A stretch of DNA of 42,596 nt from an uncultured bacterium (GCA_937998865.1 CALLBR010000016.1:1-42596); one strand, 5' to 3'. Counted from the first letter of the stretch, positions 1 through 7,249 are shown. A program made the numbers and translations. Notes: generated from the letters alone by a model not told the origin.

Positions 1-115
1 GCGTACGATGAGATTGCTTCGGGTGCTAATGCACCCTCGCAATGACAGGAAAAAGCTCGCAATGACAAAAAAAGAAGGCATGGCAATGACAAAAACTTCG
101 CAATGATAGGAAAAG
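1..115. repeat. Dispersed hairpin-repeat cluster, partly decayed
   Basis: Several copies of the motif CTCGCAATGACA or degraded versions lie here (for example near 35-48, 56-66, 82-90 and 107-116). The best copy runs from about 10 to 48: GAGATTGCTTC, then the perfect hairpin GGGTGC-TAAT-GCACCC at 21-36, then TCGCAATGACA. The same flanks and the same hairpin core recur near 1836 and 11688. Later copies have lost their cores and keep only the arm. No gene is visible in 1-190. Confidence 0.8.
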
Positions 116-190
116 GAGACTTCCAATTAAAGAAAGGGGTAATGCATTTATGCCTTCATGCTTCTCATGTTGTGTCTAACCATAGAAGGT

Positions 191-220
191 TTGACAATTT
201 AAGTTTTTTTATGATATACA
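191..220 (+). promoter_or_regulatory. Sigma70-type promoter of the tRNA-Gln/tRNA-Glu unit
   Basis: A perfect -35 box TTGACA at 191-196 is followed after 18 bp by TATACA at 215-220. The predicted start is near 227, only a few bases before the first tRNA at 231. This suits a strong stable-RNA promoter. Confidence 0.75.
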
Positions 221-230
221 AATAAATGAT

Positions 231-301
231 TGGGGAGTCGTCTAACGGCAGGACGGCAGACTCTGGATCTGCTTGTAGGGGTTCGAATCCTCTCTCCCCA
301 G
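231..301 (+). tRNA. tRNA-Gln (CTG)
   Basis: A complete cloverleaf can be drawn. The acceptor stem TGGGGAG pairs with CTCCCCA, the anticodon stem is GCAGA/TCTGC, the loop CTCTGGA carries anticodon CTG, and the T-loop is TTCGAAT. The discriminator is G301. No CCA is encoded (the next bases are TGT), so the 3' end must be added after transcription, presumably by the cca product encoded at 2149. It sits 8 bp before tRNA-Glu and shares its promoter. Confidence 0.97.
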
Positions 302-309
302 TGTATTGA

Positions 310-384
310 GGTCCCATCGTCTAGCCCGGTCGAGGACGTAGCCCTCTCAAGGCTAAAACACGGGTTCGAATCCCGTTGGGACCG
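310..384 (+). tRNA. tRNA-Glu (CTC)
   Basis: The acceptor stem GGTCCCA pairs with TGGGACC and the discriminator is G384. The anticodon stem TAGCC/GGCTA holds the loop CTCTCAA with anticodon CTC. The T arm is ACGGG-TTCGAAT-CCCGT. No CCA is encoded. The L,D-transpeptidase start codon lies only 30 bp downstream, so some co-transcription is possible. Confidence 0.97.
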
Positions 385-414
385 TTTAAACTTATTAATT
401 ATAATAATTTGATT

Positions 415-1341
415 ATGAGAAGATTTTACCTTGCAATAATCATAATGCTTCTCCTCACTGCATCCTTAAGGGCGAATTCATTTGCTAATACTTTTGCCCT
501 TTCAAAAGATACTTCCCTAGTAGGATCCCTTAGATATCATATAGTAAAAAAAGGTGAGTCTCTCATAGAATTAGCAAGACATTACAACTTGGGTTACAAC
601 GAAATAACAGCGGCAAATTTTGATGTTGATCCCTTTGTACCACCAGAAGGAAGCAGGATTGTCATTCCTACTTTTTGGATTCTTCCAGATGTACCCTCAG
701 ATTTTCAAGGTATTTTAATTAATCTCTCAGAAATGAGATTGTACTATTTCCATAACAAAACAAGAATTACCACTTTTCCAATTGGGATAGGCGATGACGG
801 CATTGAAACTCCTGTGGGTAAGTTTAAGATTTCTCATAAGATTGTGAACCCGCCTTGGTATGTGCCTGAATCAATAAGAAAAGAAAGGCCTGAATTGCCG
901 CCAGTGGTTCCGCCAGGTCCTGAAAATCCCTTAGGAAGTCATGCTATGCGATTATCAGGTCTTAGCTATTTAATTCATGGCACAAATAGACCATGGGCAA
1001 TAGGAAGAAAAGTCACTCATGGCTGTATTAGACTCTATCCAGAAGATATTCCTAAATTGTTTGAAATGGTACCAGTAGGGACAGAAGTACTCATAGTAAG
1101 ACAACCCATTAAAGTAGGGAAAATGGGAGATGACATTTATGTGGAAGTTCACTTAGATGATCAGATAGAAAACTTTGACTACCTTAAAAATGCCATGGAA
1201 ATTTTAGCCAAAAAGGGCTATCTTAGGTATGTTGATACTTTTAAACTCTACAATGTAATCAGAATGAAAACAGGAGTTCCCACCTCCGTCACAACAAAAG
1301 AAAAAGAGCCACGGGTTATTACTTCTGACCCGTGGCTCTAA
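415..1341 (+). CDS. LysM-containing L,D-transpeptidase (YkuD/ErfK family)
   Basis: A secreted peptidoglycan enzyme that would form 3-3 cross-links or attach a lipoprotein to meso-diaminopimelate in the periplasm. I start it at ATG 415 (308 aa), because the frame extended back to 376 would run into tRNA-Glu and the signal peptide begins at this Met (residues 1-22). A LysM domain spans about 41-85. The YkuD domain spans about 98-230 with His188 (HGT) and the catalytic stretch THGCIRL (His202, Cys204, Arg206); most relatives have SHGCIR. The segment after about 230 is not recognised. TATAAT at 400-405 with a weak TTGGGA at 376-381 could be a private promoter giving an almost leaderless message. 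The 3' end contains a strong hairpin serving the opposite gene, an OprI-like lipoprotein that may be its substrate. Confidence 0.9.
   Translation: MRRFYLAIIIMLLLTASLRANSFANTFALSKDTSLVGSLRYHIVKKGESLIELARHYNLGYNEITAANFDVDPFVPPEGSRIVIPTFWILPDVPSDFQGILINLSEMRLYYFHNKTRITTFPIGIGDDGIETPVGKFKISHKIVNPPWYVPESIRKERPELPPVVPPGPENPLGSHAMRLSGLSYLIHGTNRPWAIGRKVTHGCIRLYPEDIPKLFEMVPVGTEVLIVRQPIKVGKMGDDIYVEVHLDDQIENFDYLKNAMEILAKKGYLRYVDTFKLYNVIRMKTGVPTSVTTKEKEPRVITSDPWL
1290..1339 (-). terminator. Rho-independent terminator of the lpp-like gene, inside the transpeptidase coding end
   Basis: A perfect 12-bp stem, AGAGCCACGGGT (1305-1316) with ACCCGTGGCTCT (1328-1339) and an 11-nt loop, is followed on the minus strand by TTTTTCTTTTGTTG. 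On the plus strand the stem is not followed by a T run, so it looks directional for the lipoprotein gene. The stem overlaps the last codons and stop of the transpeptidase gene. Confidence 0.8.
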
Positions 1342-1354
1342 AATCTAAGGAAAA

Positions 1355-1666
1355 TTACTTCTTTTGCTGAAGTTCAAAAGCTTTTCCTGCTTTCTGAGCT
1401 GCTGCTTCTGCTCTTGCTGCAGCATCCTCTGCTCTTTTTGCTGCTGCCTCTGCTTTCTTTGCAGCTTCATCTGCCTTGTTGCAACATTCATCTACTTTCT
1501 TTCCGAGTGCATCAACCTTTGACTCAAGAGCATTAACTTTGTTTTCAAGTTTTCCTATTCTGTCAACCAAAGGATCAATTTCTTGCTTTACATAATCTTT
1601 ACTGGCACATCCAAAGGCAAAGGTAAACAGGGCGCATAAGGCAAGGACTAATAATTTTTTCATCAT
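1355..1666 (-). CDS. OprI/Braun-like alanine-zipper outer-membrane lipoprotein
   Basis: A 103-aa protein with a lipoprotein signal peptide (AFGC lipobox, Cys20) and then a heptad-patterned coiled coil. The second half is an Ala/Lys/Glu-rich zipper that closely resembles Pseudomonas OprI. It ends in Lys-Lys; in E. coli Lpp the C-terminal Lys is the residue joined to peptidoglycan by L,D-transpeptidases. Its likely role is tethering the outer membrane to the wall. A CC pair sits mid-protein. AGGAGG at 1673-1678 (minus) gives suitable spacing to ATG 1666 or to the second ATG at 1663. It has its own promoter and terminator, so it is probably a monocistronic, well expressed gene. Family is fairly sure; covalent attachment is inferred. 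Confidence 0.8.
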   Translation of the reverse strand: MMKKLLVLALCALFTFAFGCASKDYVKQEIDPLVDRIGKLENKVNALESKVDALGKKVDECCNKADEAAKKAEAAAKRAEDAAARAEAAAQKAGKAFELQQKK

Positions 1667-1709
1667 TATTCACCTCCTTTCGTTAGTTTTTCGAATTTAA
1701 ATTACTTTA

Positions 1710-1738
1710 AGTTTATCGAATTTATTGGAAAAAATCAA
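1710..1738 (-). promoter_or_regulatory. Sigma70-type promoter of the lpp-like gene
   Basis: Read on the minus strand, TTGATT (1733-1738) and TAAACT (1710-1715) are separated by 17 bp. The predicted start near 1703 gives a leader of about 37 nt that contains the AGGAGG ribosome-binding site. Confidence 0.55.
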
Positions 1739-1790
1739 CAGTAATCTTCAATAAATTGAGTTCTCCAAAAAAGTTTTTACCTATTCCTTC

Positions 1791-2000
1791 CTTGCGAGCC
1801 CGCCTTTAGACTTCCGTGGCAATCTGTCATTGCGAGCACCCGAAGGGTGCGTGGCAACCCGTCATTGCGAGGACGCCTTTAGGCGTCCGTGGCAATCTGT
1901 CATTGCGAGGCTCACGAAGTGAGCCGTGGCAATCCGCCTTTCCCTTATGGGGGACGCGTACTACGAGATTGCTTCGTCGCTCACGCTCCTCGCAATGACA
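1791..2000. repeat. Cluster of modular hairpin repeats
   Basis: Three well-preserved direct units start at 1826, 1861 and 1899. Each is GTCATTGCGAG, a palindromic core, then CGTGGCAA and two or three more bases. The cores differ: GCACCC-GAA-GGGTGC (1836-1850), GGACGCC-TTTA-GGCGTCC (1871-1888) and GGCTCAC-GAA-GTGAGCC (1909-1925). A degraded unit precedes them from 1791. An inverted unit (GAGATTGCTTCG ... CTCGCAATGACA) closes the cluster at 1965-2000. Open frames through here are translations of the repeat, not genes. Confidence 0.9.
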
Positions 2001-2148
2001 GGGTGGGGGGTCATTGGTAGGAGGACTTATGTATCTGTGGTAATCTCCTTACATTTTTTAGGTAAAAAAAAGGTGACTGGATTTGAATTGATTAGGACAA
2101 ATGAGTGTAAATTATTAAAAAAGTTAAAATTAAAGAGAGAGGTGCCCT

Positions 2149-3390
2149 ATGTTTGAAAGATTGATGAAAAACGAATATTTTAAGGAGGTTTTCTCTTTCC
2201 TAAAGGAAAAGAAACTCGCAGAAAACTCTTATCTGGTAGGCGGTTCTGTAAGAGATTTGCTTCTTCATAGAGAATTAAAGGATTTAGACTTTGCCATAGA
2301 AGGTGATTCTATAAAACTTGCTAAGGAATTTTCAAAAATTATAGATGGAACTTTTGTTCTTCTCGATGAAGATTTTGACATAGGAAGAATAGTAAAGAAC
2401 GATATTACCATTGATTTCTCTAAATTAAGAGGAGATTCAATTGATAGCGATTTGAGTGATAGAGACTTCACTATTAATGCCATTGCCTTGAATTTGGCTT
2501 CTAAAAAAATATTAGATCCTTTTGAGGGTTTTAAAGATTTGGAATGCAAAATCATAAGAATGGTGAAAGAGGAAAATCTAAGAAATGATCCCTTAAGAAT
2601 TCTTAGGGCTTATAGATTTCATGCTATATTAGGTTTTGAAATAGAGGAGGAAACTCGTAGTGCTTTAAGAAGAAACTCTCATCTAATTAAAAGTACTGCA
2701 AGAGAGAGAATCAAGGAAGAGCTTTGGAAAATTTTGTCTTTTGATGATTCTTCAAAGACAATGTCTATTATGATAGAAGATAATATCTTTGAGGCAATAT
2801 TTAAGAGTTCAGAACTTTTACCATTAAAGCCTTCTTTATTCTCTCTTAGGATAGTTGAAGAAATCTTAAAAAATCCAAAAAAAGTATTTAGTAATTTTAA
2901 AAATCTAACCACAAGCTATGTAATTTGTATAAAATTCGCAAGCTTCTTTGATTTTCAGTCTACTTTCCTCATAAAGCAAATAAAACCCTCAAAAAAGGAG
3001 GAAAAATTAGTAGAAAAAATTGTTGAATCTGGAAAGAGAATAAAAAAAATAGAAAATCTTTTAGATAAAGTGAGTTTTATAAGAGATTTTGAAGATATAC
3101 TTTATGCAGCTTTGATATATGGCTTAAGCAAGGATCCTCTTGCACTGGGCAGGGCTTGGTTTTATAGGGAGATAGAGGAATTTTATAGAAAAATTTACCT
3201 TAAGAACAAGAAAAAACTACCACTAATCAATGGAGAAGATATCCTTGCTTTAGGATTTGAACCTTCTGAATTGATTGGTGAGATAATCAAAAGAATTGAA
3301 ATTCTCACTTTAGCAGGTAAAATTTCCACTAAAGCACAGGCATTAGAGAGTATAAAAAATCACTATCTCTCAAAAATATCTCCTCCATAA
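2149..3390 (+). CDS. cca: CCA tRNA nucleotidyltransferase / poly(A) polymerase family, class II
   Basis: Adds or repairs the 3' CCA of tRNAs from CTP and ATP (or only C or A residues if the organism has split enzymes). The 413-aa protein shows the class II nucleotidyltransferase motifs GGSVRD (31-36), catalytic DLD (Asp45, Asp47), RDFTINAIA (105-113) and NDPLRILRAYRF (147-158), then a helical RNA-binding C-terminus. AGAGGTG upstream of ATG 2149 is an acceptable ribosome-binding site; a second ATG lies at 2164. None of the three tRNA genes here encodes CCA, so the function is needed. Its 3' end overlaps the convergent fumarase beta gene by 28 bp with no terminator between them. Confidence 0.9.
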   Translation: MFERLMKNEYFKEVFSFLKEKKLAENSYLVGGSVRDLLLHRELKDLDFAIEGDSIKLAKEFSKIIDGTFVLLDEDFDIGRIVKNDITIDFSKLRGDSIDSDLSDRDFTINAIALNLASKKILDPFEGFKDLECKIIRMVKEENLRNDPLRILRAYRFHAILGFEIEEETRSALRRNSHLIKSTARERIKEELWKILSFDDSSKTMSIMIEDNIFEAIFKSSELLPLKPSLFSLRIVEEILKNPKKVFSNFKNLTTSYVICIKFASFFDFQSTFLIKQIKPSKKEEKLVEKIVESGKRIKKIENLLDKVSFIRDFEDILYAALIYGLSKDPLALGRAWFYREIEEFYRKIYLKNKKKLPLINGEDILALGFEPSELIGEIIKRIEILTLAGKISTKAQALESIKNHYLSKISPP

Positions 3391-3893
3391 GAGTCAATTG
3401 CCACAAAAACTGGAAAGTCTTTTAGAAGCAATTTTTTGATTGATTCGGTTCCAAGGTCTGAGAAAGCTATTTCTTCCGCTGAGATTATGTGTTTACTAAG
3501 AAGAGCTCCTGCACCGCCCGTAGCAAGAAAGTAAATAGCTTTATAGTGCTTTATTGCCTCTTTTACTTCCTTTGAACGTTGACCTTTACCAATCATTCCT
3601 TTAAGTCCCATAGATAGCAGTAAAGGAGCGTAAGAGTCCATTCGTGAGGAGGTAGTAGGACCTGCTGAGCCAATGACTTTACCAGGGGGTGCTGGTGTAG
3701 GGCCTACATAATAAATAATTTGTCCTTTTAGATCAAAGGGGAGAGGAGCATTGATCTTTATTAATTCAAAGAGCCTTTTATGGGCAGCATCTCTTGCTGT
3801 GTAAACATAGCCATTAATAAAAACCATGTCACCAACTTTCAAGTCCTTTATTACTTCCTCAGTAAGTGGTGTTTCAATTTTAATCCTTTTCAA
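3363..3893 (-). CDS. Fumarate hydratase class I, beta subunit (TtdB-like)
   Basis: Forms the two-subunit [4Fe-4S] fumarase with the gene just upstream and interconverts fumarate and malate in the cytoplasm; tartrate dehydratase is the main alternative. The 176-aa protein carries the family stretch GPTPAPPGKVIGSAGPTTSS and a downstream KGQRSKE. The start is TTG at 3893: the alpha stop overlaps it as TTGA, and AAGGAGG seven bases upstream, within the last alpha codons, supports this start. With malate dehydrogenase at 40227 it would supply part of a C4-dicarboxylate route. Confidence 0.88.
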   Translation of the reverse strand: MKRIKIETPLTEEVIKDLKVGDMVFINGYVYTARDAAHKRLFELIKINAPLPFDLKGQIIYYVGPTPAPPGKVIGSAGPTTSSRMDSYAPLLLSMGLKGMIGKGQRSKEVKEAIKHYKAIYFLATGGAGALLSKHIISAEEIAFSDLGTESIKKLLLKDFPVFVAIDSYGGDIFER

Positions 3894-4732
3894 AGCTCTA
3901 CCTCCTTATGTCTCGCAGCATGACATTGAATGTTTACTGCAACGGGTAAAGATGCAATGTGGCAAGGAGCATATTCAATATGCACAGCCAACGCTGTTGT
4001 TTTACCTCCTACTGCCATGGGGCCTATATGGAGAGAGTTTATTTCCTCTAAAAGCTCCCTTTCCAATTTTGCAAAGTTAGGATTTTCATTAGGTTTGCCT
4101 GCTTTCCTTAAAAGAGCCTTTTTTGCTAAAATTGCAGATTTTTCAAAATTTCCTCCTATGCCTACTCCCACTATTATAGGAGGACAAGGGTTACCTCCTG
4201 CTTTTTTAACTGTTTCAATAACAAAGGCTTTTACTGCCTCAATGCCCTCTGCAGGTTTTAACATTTTAATGGAGGACATATTTTCACTTCCAGCACCTTT
4301 TGGTGCAAGTACTATTTTTACCTTGTCTCCAGCTGTTAACTCAAAATGAACTATGGCAGGTGTATTGTCCTTGGTGTTTTTCCTTTCAAAAAGAGGATCA
4401 TCTACTACACTTGCTCTGAGATAACCTTCTTTTACAGCAAGTCTAACACCTTCATTTAGGGCTTCCATTAGATCTCCATCTTCATAGATTGCTTCTGTCC
4501 CCCAATATACAAAAAGGACTGCTATTCCTGTGTCTTGACAAAGAGGGATTTTTTCCTCCAGGGCAATTTTTTGATTTTCAATTATTTGCCCCAGTATTTC
4601 CCTAGAGATGCCTTCTTCTTTTTCGTATGCCGCCTTTATGGCTTCTTGTACATCTCCAGGAAGTGATATTGCTGCTTCTTTATAAAGATTTTTTACAGTA
4701 TTTACAATTTGTTCACGACTTATTTTTCTCAT
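3890..4732 (-). CDS. Fumarate hydratase class I, alpha subunit (TtdA-like)
   Basis: The iron-sulfur subunit of the oxygen-sensitive, two-subunit fumarase. In 280 aa the likely cluster cysteines are Cys65 (PLCQDTG), Cys183 (GNPCPP) and Cys270 (NIQCHAARH); Cys257 (APCH) is a further conserved-looking cysteine. The first spacing (118 residues) matches single-chain class I fumarases. It overlaps the alcohol dehydrogenase gene by 4 bp (ATGA) and the beta subunit by 4 bp (TTGA), so the set should be translationally coupled. Tartrate dehydratase alpha is the alternative; no tartrate genes are nearby. Confidence 0.88.
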   Translation of the reverse strand: MRKISREQIVNTVKNLYKEAAISLPGDVQEAIKAAYEKEEGISREILGQIIENQKIALEEKIPLCQDTGIAVLFVYWGTEAIYEDGDLMEALNEGVRLAVKEGYLRASVVDDPLFERKNTKDNTPAIVHFELTAGDKVKIVLAPKGAGSENMSSIKMLKPAEGIEAVKAFVIETVKKAGGNPCPPIIVGVGIGGNFEKSAILAKKALLRKAGKPNENPNFAKLERELLEEINSLHIGPMAVGGKTTALAVHIEYAPCHIASLPVAVNIQCHAARHKEVEL

Positions 4733-5736
4733 GGTTCAATTAAGTATTTCAATCCCTCCCCTCTTGATAATTTTTCAAAAGCTAATGACAACTCAGAAAG
4801 AGAAAATCTACCCGATATCAATTCTTTTAATTTAAGCTTTTTGGAAGATATTATCTTCACAGCCTCTTTTACATCAGCAGGTGTATAATGAAAAGCTCCT
4901 TTAAGGGTAATTTCATCATAGTGAAGTCTTCCGGCATCATAGCATACTTCTGTTCCAGCCTTTAGTCCTCCAAAGAGTAAAACTGTGCCACCCTTTCTGA
5001 CAAAGTTTATAGATTTAAGCCAAACATCTTTCTGACCAGTACATTCCACTACTTTATCATAGCCTAAACCATCAGTAAAATCTAAAGGATTATCATGAGG
5101 ATAATAAATTTTGTCGGCACCAAAACTTTCAGCTAAGTTGAGTTTATTTTTATTTCTTCCCATTATGGCTACCTCAATTCCTAAGCTTTTTAAAACTTGA
5201 AGGAAAAGCAAACCTACGGGTCCTGTTCCAATTATAAGAATTTTGTCTGACTTCATAGGAAGTAAAGTATTAACACCATGAACAATGCATGAAAGAGGCT
5301 CCAGGAAAGCAGCTTCTTCAAAATCAATATGTTCTGGTTTATGAAACATGTTATGCTTTACTATTCTACTTCCTACAGCTACGTATTGAGAAAAAGCTCC
5401 AAGCATCATATCTTTTTTGAGAATTTCACAAAGATTAAAAAGTCCTTTTTTACAGTATTGACATTCTCCACAAGGTGCTGTATGAACTAGCATTACAGCA
5501 TCACCTTTTTTAAAGCCATTTACATTTTCTCCCACTTCTTCTATTACACCTGATAATTCATGGCCAAAAGGTCCTGGCATGTGGACAAGGGGATGTCCTC
5601 TTAAATAGGCTTTTAAATCTGTTCCACAGGTCAAGGCAGCCTTAACTTTTAGAAGGACTTCATTTTCCTTTATGGAGGGAATTGGTTGCTCAATAATTTC
5701 AATTTTATTGGTCTTAATTAGAAAGGCTGATTTCAT
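4729..5736 (-). CDS. Zinc-dependent medium-chain dehydrogenase (threonine/sorbitol dehydrogenase-like)
   Basis: A 335-aa NAD(P)-dependent alcohol or polyol dehydrogenase of the MDR superfamily. Catalytic zinc ligands appear as Cys37 (TCGTD) and His59-Glu60 (GHE). The structural-zinc lobe has Cys89, Cys92, Cys95 and Cys103. The dinucleotide motif GTGPVG lies near residue 170. The substrate cannot be read from sequence; L-threonine, sorbitol or an aryl alcohol are possible. ATGA overlaps at both ends place it between rsmI and fumarase alpha, which suggests shared regulation but does not by itself identify a pathway. Confidence 0.8.
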   Translation of the reverse strand: MKSAFLIKTNKIEIIEQPIPSIKENEVLLKVKAALTCGTDLKAYLRGHPLVHMPGPFGHELSGVIEEVGENVNGFKKGDAVMLVHTAPCGECQYCKKGLFNLCEILKKDMMLGAFSQYVAVGSRIVKHNMFHKPEHIDFEEAAFLEPLSCIVHGVNTLLPMKSDKILIIGTGPVGLLFLQVLKSLGIEVAIMGRNKNKLNLAESFGADKIYYPHDNPLDFTDGLGYDKVVECTGQKDVWLKSINFVRKGGTVLLFGGLKAGTEVCYDAGRLHYDEITLKGAFHYTPADVKEAVKIISSKKLKLKELISGRFSLSELSLAFEKLSRGEGLKYLIEP

Positions 5737-6566
5737 TCTGATTCTTCCCTTTTTAGACTTTTTTCATAAAGCTCTTTTTTACTTATATTATAAAGTTCCG
5801 ATACTATCTTAACTGCTTCTTTTCTGCCCTTTCCTTTTTTCATAAGGTCTCTAACCTCCTCTAATGCCTCTTCAAAACTGCTCTTTACTTTGGATGCACC
5901 TTCAACTACTATAACATACTCTCCTGCAATTTTTGACTCTTCAAGTTTTAATATGACATCCTCCAGATTGCCTCTTAGAACTTCTTCAAACATTTTTGTA
6001 AGTTCCCTTGCTATGCAAACTCTTCTATTTCCAAATATTTCAAGCATGTCATCAAGACTCTGCAGTATTCTGTGAGGTGCTTCATAGAAGACTATTGTTC
6101 TCTGCTCTTTACAAAGTTCAAGAAGTTTTTTCTTTCTATGCGATTGTTTAACAGGAAGGAAACCAATAAATGTAAATTCTTCAGTGCTGAGCCCTGAAAT
6201 ACTCAGGGCAGTAATTAGAGCAGTTGGCCCTGGTATTGGTACTATATCAATACCTTCCTGAATAGCCCTTGCAATAACAACTGAACCGGGATCAGAAATT
6301 CCGGGAGTACCTGCATCAGTGATTAAAGCTACTGTTTTGCCTGTTTTTATTCTACTTATTATTTCTTCAGCTCTTACTTTTTCCTTTTCTGACCAGTAAC
6401 TGATAAGGGGTTTCTTTATCCCATAATGATTTAAAAGTTTTAGACTATGTTCTGTGTCTTCACAGGCTATGTAGTCAACTTTCTTCAGAGTATCTATAGC
6501 TCTAAGAGTAATATCTTCAAGATTACCAATTGGTGTTGAGACAATGTATAGTTTGCCTTCTACCAT
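5733..6566 (-). CDS. rsmI: 16S rRNA (cytidine-1402-2'-O)-methyltransferase RsmI
   Basis: SAM-dependent methylation of C1402 in the ribosomal P site. The 277-aa protein has the tetrapyrrole-methylase-like fold with the signatures STPIGNLEDITLRA (10-23), ACEDT (34-38), ITDAGTPGISDPG (82-94) and PIPGPTA (110-116). It starts within a TAATG overlap with the small secreted protein upstream and overlaps the dehydrogenase downstream by ATGA. The length is normal for the family. Confidence 0.93.
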   Translation of the reverse strand: MVEGKLYIVSTPIGNLEDITLRAIDTLKKVDYIACEDTEHSLKLLNHYGIKKPLISYWSEKEKVRAEEIISRIKTGKTVALITDAGTPGISDPGSVVIARAIQEGIDIVPIPGPTALITALSISGLSTEEFTFIGFLPVKQSHRKKKLLELCKEQRTIVFYEAPHRILQSLDDMLEIFGNRRVCIARELTKMFEEVLRGNLEDVILKLEESKIAGEYVIVVEGASKVKSSFEEALEEVRDLMKKGKGRKEAVKIVSELYNISKKELYEKSLKREESE

Positions 6567-6823
6567 TATTGGACCTCAAAATACTGTCTTAGGCGTTTAT
6601 CTACTTTGATTATATCCTCCACATTTTCACCAGTTATATCCCAGGTGTATTCACCTTTTTTGTCACGATGAAGTTTAATCTTAGTTGGTTTTTTAGGTTT
6701 TGCATATTGAAGCGTCTTGTCTTTTGATACATAGATTTGGGGTTGAGGTTGGGACATCACTTCATGAGTTGATATGGAGAGAACTAAAAAAGTGATCCAA
6801 AATATAATTAAAAATTTTTTCAT
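6566..6823 (-). CDS. Small secreted protein of unknown function
   Basis: An 85-aa protein that I do not recognise. Residues 1-24 are a typical signal peptide (MKKF, hydrophobic stretch, then VMSQPQ). There is no lipobox cysteine and no cysteine at all in the mature part. The rest is short, Lys-rich and hydrophilic with a YTWDITGENVEDIIKVDKRL stretch that may form a small fold. AGGGAGG seven bases before ATG 6823 is a good ribosome-binding site. It is the first gene of the rsmI operon and abuts rsmI as TAATG, so it is clearly translated. A periplasmic location is inferred. Confidence 0.7.
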   Translation of the reverse strand: MKKFLIIFWITFLVLSISTHEVMSQPQPQIYVSKDKTLQYAKPKKPTKIKLHRDKKGEYTWDITGENVEDIIKVDKRLRQYFEVQ

Positions 6824-6949
6824 TTTCCAACCTCCCTTTTTATGTTTTTCCTAAAAATTCATTTACCGTATAGCAAAACATTATTTTATTATAAATAAAT
6901 TCAAGGGGTAAAACTTAGTGTCTATTATCAACACTCCATAAGTGGTTAA

Positions 6950-7200
6950 GAATGCTTTCTCCACGCAAAGGTCGGGATTAAAAAGACGTAGGGATGAGAT
7001 TTCTTCGGCTGCTAAAGCAACCTCACACTGACACCCACCCATCTGTCATTGCAAGCAACCAAAGGATGAAAAGCAATCTCTTTATGTCTCGTTGCCATGG
7101 TTGTAAAAGACTTGCAAGAAATTGAAAAATAAAATGGAGGATAGTTTTAAATATCCAGGGATTATGGTGATTGCTTATTCAAGATTCTAAATCTCTATAG
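6950..7200. repeat. Gene-free stretch with decayed hairpin-repeat remnants
   Basis: Positions 6824-7249 contain no convincing gene. Between about 6985 and 7075 there are degraded copies of the window's repeat family: GATGAGATTTCTTCGGCTGC, CACACTGACA, and CTGTCATTGCAAGCAACCAAAGGATG followed by AAGCAATC. The palindromic cores are broken here, unlike the clusters at 1826 and 11589. A small RNA cannot be excluded, but I see no promoter-terminator pair that defines one. Confidence 0.55.
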
Positions 7201-7213
7201 GCAATTTAGACAC

Positions 7214-7243
7214 TTACAAAATTCCATGAGTTTTTGTTAAAAT
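7214..7243 (+). promoter_or_regulatory. Candidate promoter of the yceD-rpmF-plsX-fabH operon
   Basis: TTACAA (7214-7219) and TAAAAT (7238-7243) are 18 bp apart. The predicted start is near 7250, which would place the following hairpin at the very 5' end of the message. Confidence 0.4.
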
Positions 7244-7249
7244 AAAAAA

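Noticed and set aside
230-412. Open frame across the two tRNA genes
   Set aside because: It lies wholly over the tRNA-Gln and tRNA-Glu cloverleaves.
1791-2000. Possible CRISPR array (three similar units spaced 35-38 bp)
   Set aside because: The variable parts are perfect palindromes rather than unique spacers, units also occur inverted, and no cas genes are present.
1926-2156. Open frame of 76 codons before cca
   Set aside because: Its first half is a translation of the hairpin repeats and it runs into the cca start; it has no ribosome-binding site.
3930-4349. 139-codon open frame opposite fumarase alpha
   Set aside because: It is antisense to a strongly conserved gene with intact motifs and has no features of its own.
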